Assembly (NCBI GenBank): GCA_030832905.1
Contig: JAURIG010000010.1
Coordinates: forward strand, 1 to 33,194
DNA from: Bacteroidota bacterium
GTDB lineage: Bacteria; Bacteroidota; Bacteroidia; NS11-12g; UBA955
DNA length: 33,194 bases
Direction of reading: 5' to 3'
Shown: positions 1 through 6,445 of the stretch, piece after piece
How positions within the stretch are numbered: position 1 is the first letter of the stretch
Layout of the letters: the number at the start of each line of letters is the position of its first letter
Position numbers and translations under genes: made by a program
Notes under the pieces: model-generated
Database searches by the model: none
What the model saw: only the letters and a program-made list of their open reading frames with translations
What the model was told of the DNA's origin: nothing

Positions 1-1
1 A

Positions 2-424
2 GGTGCAGGCTATACCTATTTATGGAAACCCAATAACCAAACCTCTAGGACCATTCAAGTTAATTTGCCAGGGGTATATTCTGTAGTTGTTAGAACAGAC
101 AAAGGTTGTACAGCAAGTGATGCCATTGAATTCAAAGATTCTTGCCCTCACTTTATATTTATCCCTAACGCTGTAAGTCCAAATGCTGATCGTTTGAACG
201 ATGCCTTTACTAAGGTGTGGAATTTCACGCCTACTCAATACACTTTTGCCATTTATAACCGTTGGGGAGAGAAACTGTTTACGACAGAAGATGTAAATGC
301 TACATGGGATTGTACTTACAAAGGGGCATTAGTGGAACAAGATATTTACGTTTATAAAATCACCTATTTTGATTCCGACAAACGATGGTATGAACACAGG
401 GGCACTTTCTTTGTTGTTCGTTAG
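2..424 (+). CDS. Secreted protein, 3' fragment with T9SS type B sorting domain
   Basis: This is the C-terminal part of a larger secreted protein. The frame is open from the first bases of the window, so the gene begins upstream. The last ~90 residues form a gliding-motility-associated C-terminal (CHU_C / T9SS type B) domain: FIPNAVSPNADRLNDAF, then IYNRWGEKLF, a W-D-C-T-Y-KG step and a terminal FFVVR strand. In this family the domain directs export through the type IX secretion system and is normally removed or anchored at the cell surface. The preceding residues (VYSVVVRTDKGCTASDAI) look like the end of an Ig/PKD-like repeat. The large protein at 23344-27384 carries the same kind of tail. 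Its TAG stop shares bases with the TAA stop of the convergent radical SAM gene (TTAG at 421-424). The function of the missing N-terminal part cannot be judged. Confidence 0.9.
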   Translation, partial: GAGYTYLWKPNNQTSRTIQVNLPGVYSVVVRTDKGCTASDAIEFKDSCPHFIFIPNAVSPNADRLNDAFTKVWNFTPTQYTFAIYNRWGEKLFTTEDVNATWDCTYKGALVEQDIYVYKITYFDSDKRWYEHRGTFFVVR

Positions 425-1446
425 TGCTTCCAAACTGTACAGCCTTCACTGCAGTTCTGGCATATATCAATGTGTTGACGACCCTTTAAAACCGTTTGCC
501 TAAAGTTTTGATAAGCTTGATTTTTAAAAATAGTTTCAAATGCAGTGGTCTGCACATTGCCCATACTGTACAAAGCATCTTTATCAAAACAACAGGGTAC
601 AATATTCCCATCCCAAGTAAACACTGTAGAATGCCATAAACGCCAACAGTGCTTGAGTTGCTTGGTGTTCAATTGATAGCCGGTCTCAGTGGCTTTGTAG
701 CGAGCATATTCAGGATTACTTGGCATTAAGTCATTGCCTTGTTCGAAATCGTATATTTGAGCTGTTTTGATGGATAAGCGATCTACTTGATACTCTTTAG
801 CCAAACGTTTGATTTCGGGTAATTGATCTTCATTGTGAGAGAATACGATAAACTGCCATACCAATTCTGGTGTATTGCGTTTTAAGTCTTTTTTAGCTTT
901 TACCAATGCCTTTGTTGCATCAAGTACTTTTTGCAATTGTCCGCCAACACGGTATTGGCTGTATGTGTTTTGATCGACGCCGTCAATGGAGATGATTAAT
1001 TTATCAAGTCCACTTAATACAGTTGCTTTGGCTTTAGCCTCATCAATATGGTGGGCATTGGTACTGGTTGAAACATACATTTTCAAATCAGTTGCCGTTT
1101 TAACCATGGGTAAAAACTGAGGATTTAAATAGGGCTCACCTTGGAAATAAAAAGTTAAGTAGATGCTTTTATGGTGTAGGGTTTGAATGATACGTTCAAA
1201 GGTTTCAGTTTGAAGCATGCCAGTAGGCCGATTAAAACTGCGCAATCCGCTCGGGCATTGAGGGCATCTTAAGTTGCAAGACGTAGTCGGTTCAATAGAG
1301 ATTGCCATAGGCCAAGCCCAAACATGCGGTTTTCCTGTCCATTTTGACCAATAATAACTCGCCAATAACAACAGATAATTGCTTAATCTTTTGTGTTGAA
1401 TGGCTTTCCAAATCAACCTTGAACTATGAATAAAAGCAGTCCTCAT
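421..1446 (-). CDS. Radical SAM protein with SPASM domain
   Basis: A 341-residue radical SAM enzyme. The CxxxCxxC cluster motif is C57-C61-C64 (TSCNLRCPQC), and a SPASM-type auxiliary cluster region follows at the C-terminus (C267, C285/C286, C329, C332, C336). SPASM proteins bind additional 4Fe-4S clusters and modify peptides or other substrates; the substrate here is unknown. The start chosen is the ATG at 1446, four bases after the stop of the upstream reductase gene. The frame can be extended to a TTG at 1479, but that would overlap the reductase by 29 bases and adds residues with no recognisable role. The gene is the second of a two-gene minus-strand operon, so the flavin reductase may supply electrons to it (inference). 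No peptide precursor gene is visible beside it. Confidence 0.9.
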   Translation of the reverse strand: MRTAFIHSSRLIWKAIQHKRLSNYLLLLASYYWSKWTGKPHVWAWPMAISIEPTTSCNLRCPQCPSGLRSFNRPTGMLQTETFERIIQTLHHKSIYLTFYFQGEPYLNPQFLPMVKTATDLKMYVSTSTNAHHIDEAKAKATVLSGLDKLIISIDGVDQNTYSQYRVGGQLQKVLDATKALVKAKKDLKRNTPELVWQFIVFSHNEDQLPEIKRLAKEYQVDRLSIKTAQIYDFEQGNDLMPSNPEYARYKATETGYQLNTKQLKHCWRLWHSTVFTWDGNIVPCCFDKDALYSMGNVQTTAFETIFKNQAYQNFRQTVLKGRQHIDICQNCSEGCTVWKH

Positions 1447-1450
1447 AACA

Positions 1451-2158
1451 TCAATCGTATTGTTCTGCTTTGATTTCAAGTCTAGAATAGCCTAAAGATT
1501 TGATGTTTTCGCGCGCCTCCTTTACCATGTTTTGCCAACCACATAAATAGAACAAGGCTTTAGGCCTGTTGGCGAAATCTGATAGGTAATGTGCATGAAC
1601 ATAACCCTTAGGCCCAGACCAATCTGATTGGCTTAATGTAGCTATATAATTGAAGTTATTATGGGTTTTAGCCAATGCATTGAAAGCGTCCGAATATAGT
1701 AATTCGGCTTCTGTTCTACAGCCAAAGTAAAGTGTTATAGGGCCTTTGTGTTTTTGAACATTTAAAAGGTGTTCAATCATTGCCACAAATGGCACAACGC
1801 CAGTGCCGGTAGCGATCATTACTAAGTGACAATTAGGGTCTGGTGATTCAGGTAAAGTAAATCTGCCTTGAGGCATACTGGCTTTAAAAGCGTCTCCAAC
1901 CTGAGCAGAAAATAAAATTGGACTGGCCTTGCCATTGTGTTTAAAAGACACACATAGTTCAACTGTTTTAGGGTTGATTTGTCTGGCCACTGAGTAACTT
2001 CTTTGAAAACTATCATTAGAGGTCTTGAATTCAATGATGATAAATTGACCAGGTATTACCACTACAGGACAATCAAATTCAAATAAGAATACTTTTGTTC
2101 TTGCATTAAGCAAAGTATGGCCAACCAATACTATATCCTTAAACGATTGCTCTAACAC
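1451..2158 (-). CDS. Ferredoxin-NADP+ reductase-like FAD/NAD(P)H oxidoreductase
   Basis: A 235-residue single-polypeptide oxidoreductase of the ferredoxin-NADP reductase superfamily. An FAD-binding beta barrel covers roughly residues 1-105, with the flavin motif RSYSVA at 53-58. A nucleotide-binding Rossmann domain follows, with ATGTGVVPF at 116-124 and the YLCGW motif around C206-G207 that closes the NAD(P)H site. No ferredoxin cluster motif is present, so it should shuttle electrons between NAD(P)H and a separate one-electron carrier or enzyme. The start is a GTG at 2158, six bases downstream of a CATCTTTG -7 box, and no in-frame ATG fits the domain start. The radical SAM gene follows after four bases, so the two are probably cotranscribed. 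The physiological partner is inferred, not shown. Confidence 0.87.
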   Translation of the reverse strand: MLEQSFKDIVLVGHTLLNARTKVFLFEFDCPVVVIPGQFIIIEFKTSNDSFQRSYSVARQINPKTVELCVSFKHNGKASPILFSAQVGDAFKASMPQGRFTLPESPDPNCHLVMIATGTGVVPFVAMIEHLLNVQKHKGPITLYFGCRTEAELLYSDAFNALAKTHNNFNYIATLSQSDWSGPKGYVHAHYLSDFANRPKALFYLCGWQNMVKEARENIKSLGYSRLEIKAEQYD

Positions 2159-2164
2159 TGCTTA

Positions 2165-2172
2165 CAAAGATG
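2165..2172 (-). promoter_or_regulatory. -7 promoter box for the reductase/radical SAM operon
   Basis: CATCTTTG read on the minus strand matches 7 of 8 positions of the Bacteroidota -7 consensus TAnnTTTG. Only six bases separate it from the GTG start at 2158, so the transcript would begin within a few bases of the start codon. The -33 position falls inside the upstream terminator hairpin and does not match well. Confidence 0.5.
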
Positions 2173-2206
2173 CAAAAAAAAACCTTACAGCTAGTGTAAG
2201 GTTTTT
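2173..2206 (-). terminator. Intrinsic terminator of the DUF1573 gene at 2227
   Basis: Eight-base arms accttaca (2182-2189) and tgtaaggt (2195-2202) enclose a five-base loop. A-runs and T-runs extend the stem on both sides. Read on the minus strand, the hairpin ends in a nine-base U tract (2173-2181), which suits termination of the minus-strand gene that ends at 2227. The T run at 2202-2206 could give weak bidirectional function. Confidence 0.85.
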
Positions 2207-2226
2207 AGAGAGAGAAAAATTATTAA

Positions 2227-2652
2227 TTAATCGCCAATCTGCACAGGAGATTTAGGTTTAGATTGCTCTGTTACAATATTGCCTTTGATGTACAGAATAG
2301 ATTGACCAACATTGGTCGCCACTGTAATGTTTTTAGCAAAGTTGCCATTTTTGCCAGAAGAGTCAAAAATAGCAGTAACAGAACCTTGAGCACCTGGAGC
2401 AACAGGCTCTTTGCTGAAGTTTGGAACAGTGCAACCGCAAGAAGCCGTTGCATTAGAAATCACGATAGGCGTAGTGCCTTTGTTGGTAAAGGTAAAGGTG
2501 TATTTTGCCTTAGTACCTTGAACGATTTCTCCAAAGTCATGCGTGGTTTTCTTCCATTCAATTTCTTTAGGCTCATCCGTCAAAGATGGGTTTGAAAAAG
2601 ATTGAAAGCCAAGAGCGATGAAACTCAATAAATAGGTAAAAATTGTTGTCAT
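2227..2652 (-). CDS. DUF1573 domain exported protein, paralogue 4 of the array
   Basis: A 141-residue protein with a hydrophobic N-terminal export signal (residues 1-20) and one DUF1573 domain. Diagnostic segments are THDFGEIVQG (residues 37-46), the SCGCT motif with C72 and C74, a PGAQGS turn and a final IKGNI strand. DUF1573 domains have an Ig-like strand pattern and are abundant in Bacteroidota; no biochemical function is established. The invariant CGC pair could bind metal or form a disulfide (inference). The three neighbouring minus-strand genes encode the same domain. It ends in its own strong terminator at 2173-2206. A weak AATATTTG box at 2680-2687 could serve as promoter, otherwise it is reached by read-through from 3045. 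Confidence 0.9.
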   Translation of the reverse strand: MTTIFTYLLSFIALGFQSFSNPSLTDEPKEIEWKKTTHDFGEIVQGTKAKYTFTFTNKGTTPIVISNATASCGCTVPNFSKEPVAPGAQGSVTAIFDSSGKNGNFAKNITVATNVGQSILYIKGNIVTEQSKPKSPVQIGD

Positions 2653-2697
2653 AAGCAGGTTAACTCGATGGAATAGTTACAAATATTATGCCGAAAA

Positions 2698-3045
2698 TTA
2701 ATTTTTAACATCAGCCTTCAGCCAAACTTCAAAAAGCCCTAAATTACTATAGACAACAATAGATTTTTGCTGTATGCCTTTTTTCTGAGGTTTGAAGCGC
2801 AGCTTTAATTTGAAAGTGTCTCCAACGGCAATTAGTTTATTGGACTCAAGGGTACTTATACAACCGCAACCACTTTGAATATTCTCTATTTCCCAAGTTT
2901 GGTCACTTTTATTGACTGCCCAAATTTGAGTGTTAACGGTGCTGTCATAGGCAATTGAGCCTAATTCAATAGTTTGAGTGGACCACTGAATATTGACCAT
3001 ATTCAAGCTAAGGATAAATGGTATAAAACAACGTGCTATAGTCAT
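2698..3045 (-). CDS. Short divergent DUF1573 domain protein, paralogue 3
   Basis: A 115-residue protein and the most divergent member of the four-gene array. A short hydrophobic leader (residues 4-18) is followed almost at once by the domain: IELGSIAYDS replaces the usual HDFG segment, and the cysteine pair survives as SGCGCIS (C60, C62). The C-terminal strands (KSIVVYSNLGLFEVWLKADV) match the end of the other copies. Function is unknown. The ATG lies immediately after the U tract of the terminator that closes the 4208-3098 transcript, so expression must come from read-through or from a promoter I cannot identify. Missing the DFG segment, it may be a degenerating or specialised copy. Confidence 0.82.
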   Translation of the reverse strand: MTIARCFIPFILSLNMVNIQWSTQTIELGSIAYDSTVNTQIWAVNKSDQTWEIENIQSGCGCISTLESNKLIAVGDTFKLKLRFKPQKKGIQQKSIVVYSNLGLFEVWLKADVKN

Positions 3046-3075
3046 AAAAAAAGCGCTGCAGCAAGCTGCAACGCT
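3046..3075 (-). terminator. Terminator hairpin abutting the start codon of the next paralogue
   Basis: Arms agcgctgcag (3052-3061) and ctgcaacgct (3066-3075) pair with one mismatch around a four-base loop. On the minus strand this is followed by a run of seven U (3046-3052), and the ATG of the next gene follows directly at 3045. The geometry fits an intrinsic terminator for the 3098 gene that also sits in the leader of the 2698-3045 gene. Confidence 0.8.
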
Positions 3076-3097
3076 GTATACATAAAAATTGATGAAA

Positions 3098-3604
3098 CTA
3101 TTTGGCTTTTAATTTAATGGTATTGCCATTTGGCGCAACTGGATCAACAGCTGTTTTGGCTACCACTTCACATTTGAATTTGAATTCATGAACGCCACCA
3201 TTGGTTGTGATTTTAACCGTTTTGTCGTTCACGCCCATTTTGCCGTTGGTGTTAAAACCAACTTTAATGTTAGAGCTTTGTCCTGGCATGATTGGTTCTT
3301 TAGAATAAGTAGGCGTGGTACAACCGCATTGCACTTCGTGGCTCATGATGATTACTGGCTCTTTGCCTACATTAGTGATAACGAAAATGGTTTCTACTTG
3401 ATCGCCTTCAGTCGCTTTGCCAAAATCGTGAAAAGTTTTGTCAAATTTAACATCGTAGGCTTTGTCTGATAAGACAACTTTTGGAGCTTCTACTTTTGTT
3501 GCTTTTACGGCTTTCTTTGGTTTTTTAGCGGCTTGGTCTACTTGAAAAGCTTCCATGCTCAATACTAAGAGCGCTGTAAAGCTAAATAATGCTAGTTTTT
3601 TCAT
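3098..3604 (-). CDS. DUF1573 domain exported protein, paralogue 2
   Basis: A 168-residue protein. The N-terminus is a clear Sec signal (MKKLALFSFTALLVLSM), followed by a lysine-rich linker (residues ~26-45) and one DUF1573 domain: TFHDFGKATEG (57-67), CGCTTP with C93 and C95, an MPGQSS turn and a FKCEV closing strand. The family has no proven activity; the export signal places it in the periplasm or outer envelope. It lies 19 bases downstream of the 194-residue paralogue and is probably cotranscribed with it, with a strong terminator just after its stop (3046-3075). Its CGC segment closely resembles that of the neighbour (QCGCTTPTY versus SCGCTTPNW), which suggests tandem duplication. Confidence 0.9.
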   Translation of the reverse strand: MKKLALFSFTALLVLSMEAFQVDQAAKKPKKAVKATKVEAPKVVLSDKAYDVKFDKTFHDFGKATEGDQVETIFVITNVGKEPVIIMSHEVQCGCTTPTYSKEPIMPGQSSNIKVGFNTNGKMGVNDKTVKITTNGGVHEFKFKCEVVAKTAVDPVAPNGNTIKLKAK

Positions 3605-3623
3605 ATTGTAAAGGTCTGTTAAT

Positions 3624-4208
3624 TTATTTGTTTGTTGGTGTTACTTTAGGACGGTCGCCTTCCATAATGGCTTTTGTCTTAGTGTCTTTTACTTTTTTAG
3701 CAGTTTTGCTTTTTGAAGTGCTTTTAGCTTTAGCTTCAACTTTGTTTTTAGAAGCATCAATTGAATCTTGAGTATGTTTCCATTGGTCAAAAGCATTTGG
3801 CACTAAAACCATGCCTGAAATATTCAATGGGGTAACACCTTCTGAAGTGGTTACAGTAACATTCTTAGAAAAGTAACCTTCTGATGCAGCATTGTATGTA
3901 GCAGTAATTTGAGCGGTTTCGCCTGGTTTGTATACGCCACCTTTCCAGTTTGGAGTAGTACAACCACAAGAAGCTTGCACATTGATCAATGAAATGTCTC
4001 TATTGCCAACATTTTTAAATTCGAAGGTGTAAGAGGCCGGTACGTTTTGCTTCACATTGCCAAAATCATGAGCTGTGACTTTAAATTGTACAAATTCAGG
4101 GTTTAGGCTGGGCTGAGCAACCATAGTAGGCACTTGGCCTGGGGTTTCTTGAGCCATGATCGGAAATACGACCAAGCTGAGCAGCGATGAAAGTAAAATG
4201 TTTTTCAT
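3624..4208 (-). CDS. DUF1573 domain exported protein, paralogue 1 (promoter-proximal)
   Basis: A 194-residue protein, the longest and first-transcribed of the array. It has a signal peptide ending near MAQ (residues 1-20), a short linker, a DUF1573 domain (AHDFGNVKQN at 46-55; SCGCTTPN with C81 and C83; YKPGETAQ turn; LNISG strand) and a basic, Ser/Lys-rich C-terminal tail of about 45 residues that is probably disordered. The tail is unique to this copy and could bind an acidic polymer or envelope surface (inference). The ATG lies seven bases after a CATTTTTG -7 box with a TTTG -33 box 19 bases away, inside an 18-bp palindrome. That arrangement suggests regulated, near-leaderless transcription of this gene and the next. 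Confidence 0.9.
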   Translation of the reverse strand: MKNILLSSLLSLVVFPIMAQETPGQVPTMVAQPSLNPEFVQFKVTAHDFGNVKQNVPASYTFEFKNVGNRDISLINVQASCGCTTPNWKGGVYKPGETAQITATYNAASEGYFSKNVTVTTSEGVTPLNISGMVLVPNAFDQWKHTQDSIDASKNKVEAKAKSTSKSKTAKKVKDTKTKAIMEGDRPKVTPTNK

Positions 4209-4215
4209 ATGAGTT

Positions 4216-4246
4216 CAAAAATGCAATTCTTTTTTGAAATTTCAAA
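4216..4246 (-). promoter_or_regulatory. Promoter of the DUF1573 operon
   Basis: On the minus strand a TTTG -33 box (4243-4246), a 19-base spacer and a CATTTTTG -7 box (4216-4223, 7 of 8 matches to TAnnTTTG) precede the ATG at 4208 by seven bases. Confidence 0.7.
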
Positions 4247-4248
4247 AA
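4231..4248. promoter_or_regulatory. Perfect 18-bp palindrome, candidate operator
   Basis: TTTTTGAAATTTCAAAAA is identical on both strands. It covers the -33 box of the DUF1573 promoter (4243-4246) and lies about 60-80 bases upstream of rsmA, so a bound dimeric regulator could repress the array or affect both divergent units. The regulator is unknown. Confidence 0.55.
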
Positions 4249-4303
4249 CCGTACCAAGAATATATTTCAAGGGAATATTTTAGGCATATCGGGGAATTGA
4301 CTG

Positions 4304-4311
4304 TAAATTTG
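4304..4311 (+). promoter_or_regulatory. -7 promoter box of the rsmA operon
   Basis: TAAATTTG matches the TAnnTTTG consensus exactly and ends four bases before the GTG start of rsmA, implying an mRNA that starts at or within a few bases of the start codon. The -33 region is only T-rich. Confidence 0.6.
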
Positions 4312-4315
4312 AATC

Positions 4316-5086
4316 GTGAAATTCTCAGTCAAAGCCAAGAAACACCTCGGACAACATTTTTTGAATGATCCATCTGTGGCTCAAGATGTGGCTTTGTTGT
4401 TTACTAAACACCCTCAGTCACTGCCGGTGCTCGAAATTGGCCCTGGTACTGGGGTCTTAACAGAACATTTGCTTCAATATTATCCTGCTGTTTCAGCTAT
4501 TGAAATTGATACCGAATCAGTGGCCTATTTGACCACACATTTTGTACCCAAAGGCTTGCACTTAACAGAAGGCGATTTTTTAAAGCATAGTTTTGACCTG
4601 AGTCAAATTGCCAATGATATGCTTATAATTGGGAATTTTCCTTACAATATTAGCTCTCAAATTGTTTTTAAAATTTTAGACAATATTGAACATGTTCAAG
4701 GGTTTGGTGGGATGTTCCAAAAAGAAGTGGCAGAAAGATTGGTCGCCAAAGAAGGGTCTAAAACCTATGGCATATTGAGCGTTTTACTTAATGCTTTTTA
4801 TGATTGTGAGTATGCCTTTACAGTAGGACCTGAAAAATTCACTCCGCCACCTAAAGTGTTTACTGGCGTTATTAAATGTGTTCGAAAGGCCAATACAGTT
4901 TTGCCATGTTCTAAGACTTTGTTCTTTGAAGTGGTGAAGGCAGCTTTTAACCAACGCCGTAAAACATTGCGCAATGCTTTACACAAATTTAATCTGCAAG
5001 AAAGCCATGAATTTGCTAAATTGCGTGCTGAACAACTCAGCGTTCAAGATTTTATTAAACTGACTCAATTCATTGAACAACAATGA
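4316..5086 (+). CDS. rsmA: 16S rRNA dimethyladenosine transferase RsmA
   Basis: RsmA (KsgA) uses S-adenosylmethionine to dimethylate the two adjacent adenosines in the 3'-terminal hairpin of 16S rRNA, a late step of small-subunit assembly. The 256-residue length is normal. Visible motifs are KKHLGQHFLND (8-18), the SAM-binding EIGPGTG (40-46), an acidic EID after the second strand, and the catalytic NFPY at 107-110. The small C-terminal helical domain with FNQRRKTLRNAL is also present. The start is a GTG at 4316, placed by the conserved N-terminal motif and an exact -7 box four bases upstream. It is the first gene of an rsmA-mgtE-capA-like operon; its stop overlaps the mgtE start by four bases (ATGA), suggesting translational coupling. 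Confidence 0.97.
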   Translation: MKFSVKAKKHLGQHFLNDPSVAQDVALLFTKHPQSLPVLEIGPGTGVLTEHLLQYYPAVSAIEIDTESVAYLTTHFVPKGLHLTEGDFLKHSFDLSQIANDMLIIGNFPYNISSQIVFKILDNIEHVQGFGGMFQKEVAERLVAKEGSKTYGILSVLLNAFYDCEYAFTVGPEKFTPPPKVFTGVIKCVRKANTVLPCSKTLFFEVVKAAFNQRRKTLRNALHKFNLQESHEFAKLRAEQLSVQDFIKLTQFIEQQ

Positions 5087-6441
5087 GCCATCAAGTAACA
5101 GATAAAGAACTTTTGGTGCTTATTCAGCCTTTGATCCAAGCTCAGGATCAAGATGGGGTTGTGGCTTTGCTTCAGGACCATCACCCTGAAGACGTTGCTG
5201 ATATTTTTTGGGATATTGAGTTAGATGAAGCCAAATACATTATAAAGGTTGTAGAGAAAGAATACGCAGTTGAAGTGATTCGTTCGCTTGATCCTGAATT
5301 ACAAGAGCGTTTCTTTAAGGGTTATTCACCTCAAGAAATAGCGGACGATGTTATTTCTTATTTGGATTCTGATGACTCTGTAGATATTCTCAATTTATTG
5401 CCGACCAGAAAAGCGGAAGAAGTTTTGTCTTTTTTACATGATCAAGAATATGCCAAAAACCTCACCACAATGTTGCATTACGACGATGACATTGCCGGTG
5501 GTTTAATGGCTAAAGAATTGGTTCAAGTAAAACACAATTGGACGGTGAGCCAATGTATAGAAGAGATCAGAACCCAAGCTGAGGAGGTAGAATCAGTTCA
5601 TACAGTTTACGTTGTTGACGACAGAACCATCTTAAAAGGGGTTGTGTCTTTGAAAGATATTGTATTGTCTAAGGCCCACACCTCTGTAATAGAAATAACC
5701 AATACGGAATTTATTGCAGTCAATGCTTATGCTACAGGAGAGGAAGTTGCTAGATTAATGAACAAATATGATTTGATCACTATTCCAGTAATTGACAGCA
5801 TGAACCGTTTAATCGGAAGGATTACTATTGATGATGTCATTGATTTCATCAAAGAAGAGGCCGATAAGGATTTCCAATTACAAGCGGGTTTGAGTGAGAG
5901 CGTTGCCAGTGACGATAAAGTGCTGATATTATCTAGGGCGAGATTGCCTTGGCTAATGGTAGGCCTTTTAGGCGGCTTAGGTAGTTCGATTTTAGTATCC
6001 CATTTCGAAGGCGACATTTCAGCCTTGCCACAGATAACCTTTTTTATGCCAGTAGTAGCGGCAATGGGAGGAAACGCAGGCGTGCAATCTTCGGCAATTA
6101 TTGTTCAAGGCTTAGCCAATAACACCTTAGCAAGTAAAAACATTATTCCAAAATTGGCCAAAGAATTTGCTGTTTCTCTAATCAATGGTTTGGCTTGTTC
6201 TGCTATATTGTTAATGTTCAATATTTTTCTAGGACAACAATCTAACTTAAGCTTAGTGGTAAGTGTTGCCCTTATCACAGTGATAATTTTTGCATCGCTA
6301 TTAGGGACCATCATCCCATTGATACTCGAAAAGTTCAAGATAGATCCTGCCTTAGCCACAGGGCCCTTTGTTACTACCTTGAATGACGTAGTGGGCTTAA
6401 GTGTGTATTTCTATTTAGGCAGATTAATGTTAGGCGCTTAA
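5083..6441 (+). CDS. mgtE: MgtE magnesium transporter
   Basis: A 452-residue Mg2+ channel/transporter. Domain order is as in characterised MgtE: a helical N domain of repeated short helices (about residues 1-125), a pair of CBS domains (about 130-250) that sense cytoplasmic Mg2+ in the family, a plug helix, and a C-terminal membrane domain with about five helices (285-450). The pore-region motif GGNAGVQS begins at G329, and the conserved membrane aspartate is D435 in TTLNDVVG. It is translationally coupled to rsmA by an ATGA overlap. No M-box or other Mg2+ riboswitch is possible in the four-base overlap, so gating by the CBS module is the likely control. Linking rsmA with mgtE may reflect the Mg2+ needs of ribosome assembly, but that is inference. 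Confidence 0.96.
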   Translation: MSHQVTDKELLVLIQPLIQAQDQDGVVALLQDHHPEDVADIFWDIELDEAKYIIKVVEKEYAVEVIRSLDPELQERFFKGYSPQEIADDVISYLDSDDSVDILNLLPTRKAEEVLSFLHDQEYAKNLTTMLHYDDDIAGGLMAKELVQVKHNWTVSQCIEEIRTQAEEVESVHTVYVVDDRTILKGVVSLKDIVLSKAHTSVIEITNTEFIAVNAYATGEEVARLMNKYDLITIPVIDSMNRLIGRITIDDVIDFIKEEADKDFQLQAGLSESVASDDKVLILSRARLPWLMVGLLGGLGSSILVSHFEGDISALPQITFFMPVVAAMGGNAGVQSSAIIVQGLANNTLASKNIIPKLAKEFAVSLINGLACSAILLMFNIFLGQQSNLSLVVSVALITVIIFASLLGTIIPLILEKFKIDPALATGPFVTTLNDVVGLSVYFYLGRLMLGA

Positions 6442-6445
6442 TCCT

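Noticed and set aside
2263-2595. 110-codon plus-strand open frame
   Set aside because: It lies fully antisense to the DUF1573 gene at 2227-2652, has no domain, and its composition follows from the complementary reading.
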